From Ascarosepion bandense (lineage: Eukaryota; Mollusca; Cephalopoda; Sepiida; Sepiidae): a stretch of DNA of 64,000 bases. The first letter of the stretch is position 1. Each line of letters starts with the position of its first letter. The stretch is taken from positions 16,229,001 through 16,293,000 of the forward strand of contig JBBBDQ010000191.1 of NCBI GenBank assembly GCA_037127315.1. Reading direction: 5' to 3'. This document shows positions 54,690 to 64,000 of the stretch, one piece after another. The notes under the pieces were generated by a model. That model searched no databases, was not told where the DNA came from, and saw only the letters and a list, made by a program, of their open reading frames with translations. A program made the position numbers and the translations under genes.

Positions 54690-55063
54690 AAATAAATTCA
54701 ATTTTCTATCAATGCAATATAACATCAATAGAAAACCCCACTATAAATAAAGCGTATATCGGATCTACAAAAAACACCTTTAAGCAGCGCTGGTACATGC
54801 ACTTAACTTCATTCAAAAACAACTTATATCGAAACCAAACATCCCTTTCTGCATATTTTTGGAAATTAAAGAACACAAAACAGAAATCCAAAGTAAAATG
54901 GAAAATCCTGGAACCAGCAACTCGCTTAACGACATCTGCTATTTATGCTTAAGTGAAAAGCTACACATTCTAAAGTACCCTAACAATGGCGAACTATTGA
55001 ACCGGAGAGACGAATTAGCAGTGTTATGTAAACATCGAAAATCTTTTTCGTTAAAATTTAATT
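54690..55063 (+). pseudogene. Penelope-like element, GIY-YIG endonuclease fragment
   Basis: Reads CKINSIFYQCNITSIENPTI then NKAYIGSTKNTFKQRWYMHL, TSFKNNLYRNQTSLSAYFWK and LKNTKQKSKVKWKILEPA. A frameshift follows, then ICYLCLSEKLHILKYPNNGE then LLNRRDELAVLCKHRKSFSL. This gives the GIY-YIG elements: Y-x-x-x-x-x-x...Y-I-G-S-T, F-K-x-R-W with catalytic arginine, H-x-x-S-F, S-x-Y-x-W-x-L-K, and the late C-x-L-C-x-x-E-K and N-R-R-x-E-L-x-x-x-C-x-H blocks typical of Penelope-like elements. The reverse transcriptase is missing. Confidence 0.88.
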
Positions 55064-55465
55064 AACCAAAAAATACCTCATTCACACAAAATAATCCCCT
55101 CCAAAAAGGTAATTAATACCCATGTTTAATCATAAAAATAATAAAAAAACGAACATCGTATAAATAAAAGAAAATAAACTCACACAACATAAATAGCAAC
55201 TTTATTCCACCCACTCATAGATAGTAGGAAAATAAAAAAATGTCTACCCTTTCTTAAAAAACCTTACATCCTAATATAAGAAATACCCAGACAAAACTAA
55301 AAGTGACCTGTCCAAAACTAAGCTACTCCGCACCCCTCTCCTAACCCATGGCTATCACTATGGCTACAAACTGCCGGTTAAATCGTACTAAACTCCCACC
55401 ACATTCACTTACATATCATATTACCAAAAATAAATCGTTTTCACTATTTATTTTTCATTTCAACT

Positions 55466-55523
55466 TATCACCAGATGAGGAGCAAACGTAGCTCCGAAAC
55501 GCGAAGATTTCTGTGTAGTGATA
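55466..55523 (+). ncRNA. Hammerhead ribozyme motif downstream of the Penelope-like fragment
   Basis: TATCAC, CAGATGA (consensus CTGATGA, so one core base changed), helix II GGAGC/GCTCC with 7-nt loop, GAA, helix III ACGC/GTGT (one wobble), cleavage base A, GTGATA. Helix I pairs TATCAC with GTGATA over 6 perfect bp. Sited about 400 bp after the GIY-YIG frame, same strand. The core change predicts weak or no activity. Confidence 0.7.
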
Positions 55524-57334
55524 TTATGCTTTTATAAACCATTGTAACAACCATTACAATATAAAGCTCTACGTTGTATCGAGCACTCTTTATAAAAGTA
55601 AATGCATGAACAGTGGGTTCAAAACCTACGTGTTCCATAACTTTCTCACAATATATATATATATATATATACTTCGAAAATACGCACATTCTGTAGCGCA
55701 GGAGGATGTCGTCAGTGATGTACTTTACTCAGGTCACTGGGCAGTTTCGGGTCTTGCAACATCATACTACTCTCACTGCGTTGACCCCGTCAGAGCTGAT
55801 CAGACTCCGACGCACCCTCCTTCTGTTCTATGCTATACGACACTGATTTATTTTTCTAAGCCGACTTGTGTTTAATACCGGCAGGAAACACATAAGAAGA
55901 GTCCATAGCGTTCGGGTAAGTTGGGTTTTTCAAGCAGTCGGAAAAAAAATTTTCATTTAATATTATTAAATACGAACTTCAGTCTAAAATTATAAGATAA
56001 ATAATTCCCCCTCCCCCCGAGAAAGAAAAGAGATTACACGAAAACTTAGAACCACGAATATTATATATATATATGTATAACCTTCAATCTTCATTGAAAC
56101 TATTAATCTTATATCATCTGGTTATATTCTTTTAAAGTCTGTTAAACTGAGAAACGTTCATCTATCTATCTATCTATTGATACTGTTATACAATGATAAT
56201 TCGCTGATGCGAAACGAATGTAGTATGATATATTGACCTTTTTTGAGCCTCACTCTTTGTGAAATTACTGTATGTATACCCAATGATACCACTTCGAAGG
56301 ACTCGAGTGAAACTAGATGTTGATGAAAGTAATTATTTTTCTTGATCAAATATCGCGTAATTTTGTAATATCTACATTACTGCTTATTTTGGTCGATAGG
56401 TATTTACTAAACTTATACTAATATTAAACTAATCCATCGGTGAGAATCGATCTCTTTACAATGAAATAATCTTCAATAATTGCTTGCTAATCGATTCTCC
56501 ACAGTCGAGCGATTTTCTTGTCTCATGAGTTGGATGCATGTGAGGGACGTATTCTCTATATAGATATGTTGATGGAATAATGAATTTGTTTTAGATTTTA
56601 TATTGTATTGATTTTGTTCCTCAAAACTTTGGTCCCCAGCTTTCAGGATAATGGATGAAATGTATTATAAAAGCCAACATGCACGGCTTATATTTTTGTT
56701 CATACTATGGATCTTTATTCTATATAGCTAATTCTGAGGTGAGTCATAAATACTGTCAGCTTTGTTCTACTAGCTTCGTTAATCGATAATTCTACGAGAC
56801 AGAAAAAACTATAGAGAAGGAGAATAGATGCAAAAATATCAATGGAGAAATAAATCATTTGTAATTGACTTGCTGGACAATCATGAGTACTTTTAGAGCA
56901 ACAGAAATAATGATAACGAGAGAGAGAGAAAGAAGACGAAGACAAAAAAAAAAGGTAGGAATACGTAGAGAGGAATATGAAATTGTGTATCGACGGTAGC
57001 ACATAAATGGAATGATATATATCTATATTGATAGATAGTGCTATGAATGTGTATGTTAGCCAAATTACACTTAAATTTCATAGAACTACGCACACGCATA
57101 TATTTCAATTTCGGATTGTTAAAATCTCTTTGAAATGTAAGGTCATTGCTTCAATGTGATGCACGCCACAGTTGAAATATTCTAAGCTGACTTACATTGG
57201 CACAAGGTCCTAAGAAAGAGCACGGGGCAAGGATTGAACTCACTAGCCATTATTCCTCGTCGTGTTTACAAAATCTATTATGCAGTAATAGCATGTAAAC
57301 TCATCTCTCGATCTCTCCCTTTCTCTCTCATATT
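55524..57334. other. No gene; simple repeats
   Basis: (TA)n at about 55652-55671, (ATCT)n near 56160-56178, and a short segment near 57180-57260 (CTTACATTGGCACAAGGTCC, AAGGATTGAACTCACTAGCC) resembling inverted SINE family B. Nothing else recognised. Confidence 0.45.
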
Positions 57335-57500
57335 TCTTTTAATCATATCACCCCGATCAAGGCGGTAATGCCACTGATGCGCAGGGGGCTACATAAGAGT
57401 GAAGAGATTGGAAAAGAGAAAGCCGGAAACCGCATCCTAAACAGGAAACAAGGGATGAGCCTCTTCACCTGTTCAATAGACGTGGGTGGAGTGTGAACCG
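57335..57500 (-). pseudogene. CR1-like LINE 3' end fragment
   Basis: The minus strand reads VHTPPTSIEQVKRLIPCFLF then CSPLRISGITALIGVI before a stop, the shared end of the CR1-like family. A (TA)n follows on the right. Confidence 0.65.
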
Positions 57501-57682
57501 GATATATATATATATAAATTATATTGTAGAACATGTACATAATTATTTTATATATATCGACTACAAATGGTACATTTGTGTCTACATTGAAACTTCAATG
57601 TCTCGTCAAGCGGTGCGGATGTTTGTTTTAAATTAATGTTTTAGGCGTTGTAAAAATTCTTTCTTCGTTCTGTATTCACTCG

Positions 57683-57685
<3 letters not shown>

Positions 57686-57727
<42 letters not shown>

Positions 57728-57791
57728 TAAAAAAGGATTAATTCAATGATGTTGAATGACCATTTCAACATCATTGAATTAATCCTTTTTT
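57686..57791. repeat. (TA)n and perfect 28-bp hairpin
   Basis: After about 19 TA units, AAAAAAGGATTAATTCAATG then ATGTTGAA (57729-57756) is repeated inverted without mismatch at 57764-57791 across TGACCAT. Confidence 0.92.
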
Positions 57792-57961
57792 TTATTCCAG
57801 CTTAATCCTTTTTGAATTTATATTTGCTCTGTAATATTTTGTTACATGGAGCTCTCTTCCTGTATCATTTTTTAATATTAAAATAAAATTTTTAATATTA
57901 ATTAGGATCGGGTTTTTGGAATTTACCTTCCTGCTTTTTTCACTTGGATTAAAGTATCTGA

Positions 57962-58025
<64 letters not shown>

Positions 58026-58148
58026 GTTGGTTTGTACTTGTCAGTTTCTTTCAGGTGAACAGGTTTTCTCATGAACACACAGGAATCTTCATAAGTTAGA
58101 TAATGAATCCTGTAGTAGAGTACTTACAAACGTCTTAACACATACAAA

Positions 58149-58194
<46 letters not shown>
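57792..58194. other. No gene; (TA)n tracts
   Basis: (TA)n at about 57966-58010 and 58154-58198 with unassigned sequence between. Confidence 0.6.
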
Positions 58195-58199
<5 letters not shown>

Positions 58200-58406
58200 C
58201 ATTATAGCCCGGCGTTGCTCGGGTGTAATGAAAGCTTTAAAACTAATCCATGGTCCTGGAGCTAAGACTCAGCCTAAAGAATATTTGTGTGAAGTTTGGT
58301 GAGAATCGGATAAAAATTGCGGATTTGTATAAAAGACATACAGACAGATAAACAGACACACACACGAACATCTTGCCTTATATATATATATATATGTATG
58401 TTATCG

Positions 58407-58438
<32 letters not shown>

Positions 58439-58745
58439 GTTATCGATTTTCTGCACTATTGTAAGAACTGCAACCTTGAAACTTCTGAATATCGTTTCTT
58501 ATGTCTTTGTCTATGAGTGTATCAAATTTGATTAAAATCGGACCACTCCTTCTATAACTTGATTTTTTCGATTATCGATTTTCGATATTTATTGGGGGTA
58601 CCTCGGCACAAAATCTAGCTAAGAACACTCGCAGACGATTATAGTACAATTGTGTAAATTTTCAAGAAAATCGGTTCATCCGTTTCGGAGTCTATAGGTA
58701 ATGGATACACACACGCACAAAGTTCCATTTATAAATAAGTTTCGA
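58195..58745 (-). mobile_element. Non-autonomous Helitron, short form
   Basis: Inverted; 3' CCCGAGCAACGCCGGGCTAT then AATGCTTA (worn CTAG), 5' TCGAAACTTATTTATAAATG. The internal (TA)n and its junction GTTATCGATTT are duplicated (about 58380-58450). Confidence 0.82.
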
Positions 58746-58844
58746 TAGAGATGCGAGTTGAACATATAGATCAGAATCCGAGATGATGAAAAAAAAAAAA
58801 ACAGAAAACGTATCTCAATCTAACATGTTGCACTTTTATTAAAA

Positions 58845-59280
58845 CTTCCGCCTGGGTACCTTTCCGCTCGGAAGCAAAAAGTTGACAAAGAAAGAGTTCG
58901 GATCCCGTGTCAATGATACTCCAAAAATCTGGGATTTGCCAACTTTCCAATAAGGTGGATGTGACACAAAGCCAATTAAAGTGGGGATTCCGAGCCCTTA
59001 AACTCAGCTAAAAATATCCCGTAGAGCCAGCTTAAGGCTGGGTCAAGCTCTTGTCTATTCATACCAAACGAATCTCTACACTTCATCGGAGCCCCGTCTG
59101 GATACCTCTCCGCTCGGATGTAGAGAGTTGACAAAGGGAGAGTTCGGATCACGTGTCAATGACACTCCAAAAAACTGGGATTTACTATCTTCCTATCAAG
59201 GCGGATGCGACACAAGGTCAATTAAAATAGGGATTCCACTCCCTTAAGCTCAGTCAAAAATATCCCGTAGACCTAGTAAA
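58845..59280 (+). repeat. 246-bp direct repeat, 2 copies
   Basis: CCTGGGTACCTTTCCGCTCG / TCTGGATACCTCTCCGCTCG begin units 246 bp apart. AGTTGACAAAG, GAGTTCGGATC, GTGTCAATGA, GGATTCC and AAAAATATCCCGTAGA occur in both. Unrecognised; GC is higher than in the surroundings. Confidence 0.8.
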
Positions 59281-59429
59281 GAAAGACAGCCACGTCACGA
59301 TATTTCATGAGTTTCATAATCCACTGAGGTCGTATAGCAGCATTGTGTTTAGGGCATGATATTCCCCTCGAGACCATCTTAATGTATAATTTTCTTTTTC
59401 TCAACTAGTGACACCCATTAGTCTTGTGT

Positions 59430-59535
59430 CAGTCCTGTTATTTAACCTATAGTTGTCGAAAGAGAAGAGATGGATTCTTACCTTTCCCAAAAACATGAAT
59501 GTGAAAATGAATTCAATCGGAAATGAATATTATAG
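59430..59535 (-). repeat. SINE family A relic
   Basis: GTCCTGTTATTTAACCTATA, GAGATGGATTCTTACCTTTC and GAATTCAATCGG in family order. Short and diverged. Confidence 0.5.
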
Positions 59536-59689
59536 AATCGGGAATATGTAAAAATTAATTCATTTAGCTCCACTTCACTATTTTAACATCGGGTTTAGCA
59601 CACTCTTTTTTTTTTTTTTGACGCCCTTCTTTAAAACTGGGGTATGACTCGACCGAAACAAGCCCAAATGACCTAATCTGTGTCGTGCC

Positions 59690-60160
59690 TCTTTAAAACG
59701 TGGTCGATCAGGGCTTTCCACAAAGTCCTATGACTAGCTCTTAACAACATTTGTCCCTTTGCCAAACTTCCGATCCCCTTTCAACCATTCATTCACACAA
59801 TCTCATTTCGTAGGTGGCTCGCTGACTTCCACAATTCATTTTGCCTTTGAAAGATCTCGTGAGTGTCAAATTCTCCATGTCCTTTACTTAAGCGCTCAGA
59901 ACGTACTCAGCATCATTAGAACCCCATTTTTGTTGCTTTCAATTTTCTCTTGGTCAATGAAGAAATTTTACAGTATTCCATGTCATATAAGAGGATTGAT
60001 ATAACAGTTCGGAACGAAATTTTCTTGTTTCTTAGTACTTTGCTTAGCTTTTGGAATGAATACTTTGCTATTTCAATGCAGTTTTGGATTTCAGTGTCAC
60101 ATAATTTATTATAATATTTATCCAGTTGAAATTTTGTAGAAAAAAACTTCTCCATAATTA
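59690..60160 (-). pseudogene. RTE-like 3' fragment, antisense
   Basis: The plus strand starts with the complement of the 3' end (CGTGGTCGATCAGGGCTTTC). The minus strand further on reads QNCIEIAKYSFQKLSKVLRN then KKISFRTVISILLYDMEYCK and SSLTKRKLKATKM, the same region as at 13.95 kb. Decayed and truncated. Confidence 0.72.
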
Positions 60161-60507
60161 CTCTCTAAACTTTGCGTGTCTCTCTGCTAAAAATACATTA
60201 AAAATCGTACAAAGGATAGTCAATTTACAACGCCCATATATTATTCTCAAATCTAAAAATCTAAAATTTACCCAAGACTGGACGTCACACTTCAGATCTA
60301 TAGACATATATACTGATAGACAACCCTGTGGTCGTTGCAGATTTTTTAAAGTAAACGATTGTTCTCTTACGAGATTTTTTTTTTGTATGAAATTCATGTA
60401 GTTTCATTTAAGACCACACGTATGGGGTATCCAGTGGGGTCGGACTCAGAATTATTTGCGAAACAAGATTTTCAATCATTACACTTTGTCACTACATCTT
60501 GTAGCAT
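60161..60507. other. No gene; weak SINE family B relic
   Basis: GACCACACGTATGGGGTATC then CAGTGGGGTC near 60410 resembles an inverted family B unit. A 91-codon frame has no recognised family. Confidence 0.4.
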
Positions 60508-60815
60508 TCAGTCAGTTAAGTGCCATACGTGATACACGCTTGGGCGATCATGTCATTTTCGAAAAATGACGAACTGGGCAGATGATTTTCCCGCAGTATG
60601 ATGCCATTGCTTTCTGCGGTAGACTGGTTGCCGACCAAGGCTATAGAACACAATCTGTCCTGTTATTTAACCCTTAACTAGATGGAAGAGGTGGATTAAT
60701 ACCTTTCCCAAGGCCATTTGCGCGTAAGTGGATGCAATGAATTCAACTGGAATTCGAACTCGGCTTTCCGATTTCTCGTTCCGAGCCGATATCAACTGCA
60801 CCACAACGCACGCCA
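60508..60815 (-). repeat. SINE family A, near full length
   Basis: Inverted from CATTCAGTCAGTTAAGTGCC to GATATCAACTGCACCACAAC with all body blocks. The GTCTCGAAAGAGAC hairpin is altered to GTCATTTTCGAAAAATGAC, which keeps pairing. Confidence 0.9.
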
Positions 60816-61016
60816 AATACAATAGATAAGATAAAATTAACAGAAAATCGAAATTAAAACAAAAAATAGAACGAATAGGCACACACACACACAGCTAAAA
60901 ACGAAAGAGATGTTAGTAAAAATAAAGCACATACACGCATACATATGAGCACATGCAAGTAGACCGAAAAACATTCCGAAAGAAAACTGATTCTATTAAA
61001 ACACACACACAAACGC

Positions 61017-61059
<43 letters not shown>

Positions 61060-62049
61060 AAAACTTCAAAATAAAAAAGATATCATTAAAAAAAGAAACA
61101 ACGAACATCTAAAAATATGTTTAAATTCTAACTCAAAATAAAAAAAATAAACAGATACTATTAAAAATATACACACAAAATCTAAATAGTAACAAAAACG
61201 AAACGGATGTGAGTAAAAACAAAGCACACACATACTCTTTCTCGCTCACACACATAAACACACACATACATGCATACACACATATGCACGCATGTCCCCC
61301 CCCCCCCCCCGAATCAAAAGTAAAAAAAAAAAAAAAAAAAACGTAACATACTGGTAAAAATACAAATATGTAAATTAAAAAATAATTTTTAGTTTGTGTC
61401 ATAATATTGATATTTATCTTTTTTTTTTATTAACCAGAACCACACGGATCCGCCATAACCTGACGAAGTAATTCTCTTTGTAACGTGTGAGCGATCTGCT
61501 GTGCATTCCGTCGCTGTTATTTTTTATTTTTTTAACATTTCTTATGCTTCCCGTTGTTAAACACTTCGCATTTGTCCATTGATAATGACAAACCGGATGT
61601 CGGTGGTTGCATTCTTGTGGGAGTCCGGGTGACACAGGTGTGGCTAATCACCAGCCTCTGTTCGAATTGTCGTCATGTGACGAACAGCAATAATCCGCGT
61701 TGTAAGGAGTGCTACAGTGCGGAGGAGAGGGTGCTTGAGATGCTGGGTAGAGAATGTGGGATGCAACAGTGTGGTAAAATGGATCGATGCTGTTAAGAGT
61801 GGAAACAAGTTGAGCAGAGAATCGATAGTAAACAAAAGGTGGAAGAAAAGTAAGTAGGTTAGTTGGTAGGCAGAAAAGAGGGTAGAAGGGCTTGAAATAT
61901 GGGTAATGTGAAAGGATGGATCTAAAGAAATGATGCCGGTAGTGGCATTGGTGCATGGCTACATGGAACACCCAGTGAGGATCGACTCCACTACATTGCA
62001 TTTATGGTATGCTATACAACCTCGTTAACTATAATTTATTCAGATTGGC
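60816..62049. other. No gene; low-complexity DNA
   Basis: CA-rich repeats, (TA)n at about 61019-61055, poly-C/poly-A runs at about 61297-61341. Positions 61440-62050 are less AT-rich and unassigned, with GGCTACATGGAACACCCAGT near 61955 resembling inverted SINE family B. Confidence 0.45.
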
Positions 62050-62205
62050 ATGGCAAAAATTCAAAATAATGGAGCACTATTGAAAATCAAATTCATTACA
62101 CTTGCTAAGAAGCGCGTGCGCAATACTTGGCGGACAAAACAATGACGGTCCTATCAGCAGGGCTTAGAACACGCCAACTAAACTCCTAGAGTCCTCTAGA
62201 AATTC
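62050..62205 (+). repeat. About 140-bp module, repeated at 62.95-63.07 kb
   Basis: ATAATGGAGCACTATTGAAA, ACACTTGCTAAGAAG, CTTGGCGGACAAAACAATGA then CGGTCCTATCAGCAGGGCTT recur near 62950-63060. In the second place it joins two 5S-like units. Confidence 0.8.
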
Positions 62206-62212
62206 TGTTTTT

Positions 62213-62690
62213 TTTTTATTTTAGCAAATCTTGGAAAGAAGCTGTGAGAATGGAAAATTTCCTCAATAATGGATAGCAAAGAAAATCTTGGAACAAAGCC
62301 GTGAGAATGGAAAAGTTCCTCATTAATGAATAGCGAAGAAAATCTTGGAACAAAGCCGTGAGAATGGAAAAGTTCCTCATTAATGAATAGCGAAGAAAAT
62401 CTTGGAACAAAGCCGTGAGAATGGAAAAGTTCCTCAATAATAGATAGCAAAGAAAATCTTGGAACAAAGCCGTGAGAATGGAAAAGTTCCCCATTAATGA
62501 ATAGCGAAGAAAATCTTGGAACAAAGCCGTGAGAATGGAAAAGTTCCTCAATAATAGATAGCAAAGAAAATCTTGGAACAAAGCCGTGAGAATGGAAAAT
62601 TTCCTTATTAATTGATATTGAAGAAAATCTTGGAACAAAGCCGTGAGAATGGAAAATTTCCTCATTAATGGATAGCGAAGAAAATTAAAT
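62213..62690 (-). repeat. 57-bp minisatellite, about 8 units
   Basis: Unit AAAATCTTGGAACAAAGCCG + TGAGAATGGAAAAGTTCCTC + ATTAATGAATAGCGAAG. 57 bp is 19 codons, and two minus-strand frames are open through most of it (ELFHSHGFVPRFS- and FSILTALFQDFL-type repeats), so the frames come from the repeat. Two unit types (AATAATAGATAGCAAAG and ATTAATGAATAGCGAAG) partly alternate. Confidence 0.93.
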
Positions 62691-62838
62691 AAGAGAATTA
62701 CACAATCTAGATATTGAAGATTTTACAAGTACACAAATTTAAGTAGACTCTTACAAAGCAAGCAAGAAAGAAAGAAAGACAGAAAAGGAAATAATAGGTA
62801 GAATGACTGGCGGTGAGATTGAAATTACTAGTCTTGGA

Positions 62839-62946
62839 ACTTACGGCCACCTCGCGATTAAACACCGGTTCCCGTACGATCAAAGAAATTTAGTAACGTC
62901 GAGCCTATTCTGTATCTTGATTGGGTGACCACTAGAGAATACCAAA
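62839..62946 (+). pseudogene. 5S rRNA-like unit, 3' truncated
   Basis: ACTTACGGCCACCTCGCGAT, AACACCGGTTCCCGTACGAT, CAAAGAAATTTAGTAACGTC, GAGCC, then GGGTGACCACTAGAGAATAC. Matches the metazoan 5S order, with box A mutated (AATTTAGTA). The last about 13 bases of 5S are replaced by the 140-bp module. Confidence 0.85.
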
Positions 62947-63091
62947 ATAATGGAGAAGTATTGAAAATCGAATTCGTTACACTTGCTAAGAAGAGCGTTC
63001 GCTACTTGGCGGACAAAACAATGACGGTCCTATCAGCAGGGCTTAGAATACGTCAACTAAATTCCTAAAGTTTGGAATTACTAGTCTTGGA

Positions 63092-63211
63092 ACTTACGGC
63101 CACCTTGTTATTAAACACCGGTTCCCGTACGATCAAAGAAGTTAAGCAACGTCGAGCCTATTCTGTATCTTGATTGGGTGACCACTACAGAATACCAAGT
63201 GCTCTAAGCTT
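63092..63211 (+). pseudogene. 5S rRNA-like unit, full 120 nt
   Basis: ACTTACGGCCACCTTGTTAT to GAATACCAAGTGCTCTAAGC then TT. Box A (GAAGTTAAGCAACGTCGAGC) is intact; the middle (CTATTCTGTATCTTGATTGG) shares the same odd changes as the unit to the left. No T-run follows, so a functional gene is unlikely. Confidence 0.85.
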
Positions 63212-63235
63212 GGAATTTCGGGTGGTGTAATTGAT

Positions 63236-63365
63236 AATAGTTTGGAATCGTTAATCGGAGAGCCGAGCTCTAATTCCCATTGGGTTCATTATATTCGCTT
63301 ACACGCAAAGACCCTTGTGGAAAGTATGAATCCCCTCTTTTTCTTCTAGCTAAGAATTAATTAAT
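63236..63365 (+). repeat. Diverged SINE family A-like head
   Basis: GGAATCGTTAATCGGAGAGC, CGAGCTCTAATTCCCATTGG, TTCGCTTACACGCAAAGACC and GGAAAGTATGAATCC in family order. Confidence 0.5.
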
Positions 63366-63746
63366 AATACTTGTACCATTAAAATATTATTATTCCTCCC
63401 CCACAAAAAATGTAGTAATCTAAAATATTTTCTGGCATTAGATAATATGTGAAGGGGTTGATAAGCTGTAGAAAACGAATCACTCAAATTAAGCTAGTAT
63501 TGGATAGCTGAACTCGTTAGATATCAACAGCTTGAAATGTACAGACTGCGAAATACAGACATGTGTATAAATATTCTTTATTTGAGTGCTTTCGTCATAT
63601 ATTATTATTATTATTATTATTGAGATAAAATTAACTTGCACAACGCACAGGGTTTTTCTCTTGTATGAGCGTTTTCTGAAGTACAACGATCCGAAACTCC
63701 ATTGTTGTTTTGTGTGTAAACGCTTGCATTTCTTAAATTTTGTCTG
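63366..63746. other. No gene; (ATT)n
   Basis: (ATT)n at about 63603-63623; otherwise unassigned. Confidence 0.5.
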
Positions 63747-63983
63747 ATGTTCTTATTTCTTTTGAAATTATCTTGTTTAGCTTTTTATAGCGAAGAAAAC
63801 GGCGACTTACCTCGTCAAACCAAGCGACAGCGCGTCGCGTTAATACTACGACGTAAAATGCGGCGAAAAAGAAAATTACATACCCAAAACAAGTCCGCCG
63901 CAGGAGTCGCTATGGGAGTGTATGCAAATCTTTGGCGTCCTCTCTGTGTTGTCGGCCAATGGAAAAAATTGATCGGCCGATAA
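63747..63983 (+). CDS. Unrecognised basic 78-codon frame (doubtful)
   Basis: Starts with a hydrophobic stretch (MFLFLLKLSCLAF), then is very basic (LPRQTKRQRVALILRRKMRR KRK-type run) and ends QWKKLIGR. No family recognised. The 3' half coincides with promoter-like elements, so it may be upstream DNA of a gene beyond the window rather than coding. Confidence 0.2.
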   Translation: MFLFLLKLSCLAFYSEENGDLPRQTKRQRVALILRRKMRRKRKLHTQNKSAAGVAMGVYANLWRPLCVVGQWKKLIGR

Positions 63984-63986
63984 AAG
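63922..63986 (+). promoter_or_regulatory. Possible RNA polymerase II promoter
   Basis: ATGCAAAT octamer (63922-63929), GGCCAATGG CCAAT box (about 63954-63962) and GATAAAAG as a TATA-like box (63979-63986), in ordered spacing within a GC-richer stretch. Octamer plus CCAAT plus TATA is typical of histone H2B-type and some other promoters; the downstream gene would lie outside the window. Confidence 0.35.
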
Positions 63987-64000
63987 CAATCGTTCTCAAA

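Noticed and set aside
56195..56225. CTGATG followed by CGAAAC on the plus strand
   Set aside because: There is no room for helix II between the two cores.

Overview
This window looks like intergenic, repeat-saturated DNA from a coleoid cephalopod, most likely an octopus. The inference rests on strong AT richness, dozens of (TA)n, (GT)n and (TCTA)n microsatellites, abundant tRNA-derived SINEs, and decayed RTE-like, CR1-like and Penelope-like retroelements mixed with Helitron, Tc1 and mariner relics. No bacterial, organellar or intact host protein-coding gene was recognised. Every protein similarity I could read belongs to a broken transposable element. The organism call is inference; no database could be searched.

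Layout. 0-9 kb: SINE copies, RTE-like 3' fragments, a Helitron, a tandem tRNA-like repeat, a mariner relic whose two halves face opposite ways, and a duplicated Penelope-like GIY-YIG domain. 9-13 kb: two mariner-family relics sharing a perfectly identical 123-bp patch, a SINE with target-site duplication (TSD), and a Helitron. 13-17 kb: two hammerhead-ribozyme motifs in an inverted pair, an RTE fragment, a Tc1-like element nested in a SINE, and a Helitron. 17-22 kb: Helitron, tandem repeats and a SINE. 22-27 kb: a hammerhead motif, a 5S-rRNA-derived SINE with a 16-bp TSD, and a near-complete decayed RTE-like element split by a Helitron, then a mariner relic. 27-36 kb: hammerheads, Helitron, SINE/CR1 composites, pyrimidine tracts, a 78-bp palindrome and a Tc1 deletion derivative. 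36-48 kb: RTE, Helitrons, mariner, SINEs, a hAT-like element and RTE fragments carrying a short SINE with a 13-bp TSD. 49.1-53.2 kb: a 42-bp satellite of roughly 100 units in two subtypes. 53-64 kb: a Penelope-like GIY-YIG fragment followed by a hammerhead, another Helitron, a 57-bp minisatellite, two 5S-like units and a possible promoter at the right edge.

The parts work together mainly as a record of nested transposition. The Helitron at 23.6-24.3 kb lies between A and T without duplication, and removing it in thought restores the RTE reading frame. The most interesting signal is a set of hammerhead self-cleaving ribozyme motifs of at least three sequence types, one of them just downstream of a Penelope-like GIY-YIG domain. 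Hammerheads in Penelope-like elements are known; these particular families may not be described. The 42-bp satellite is the largest single structure.
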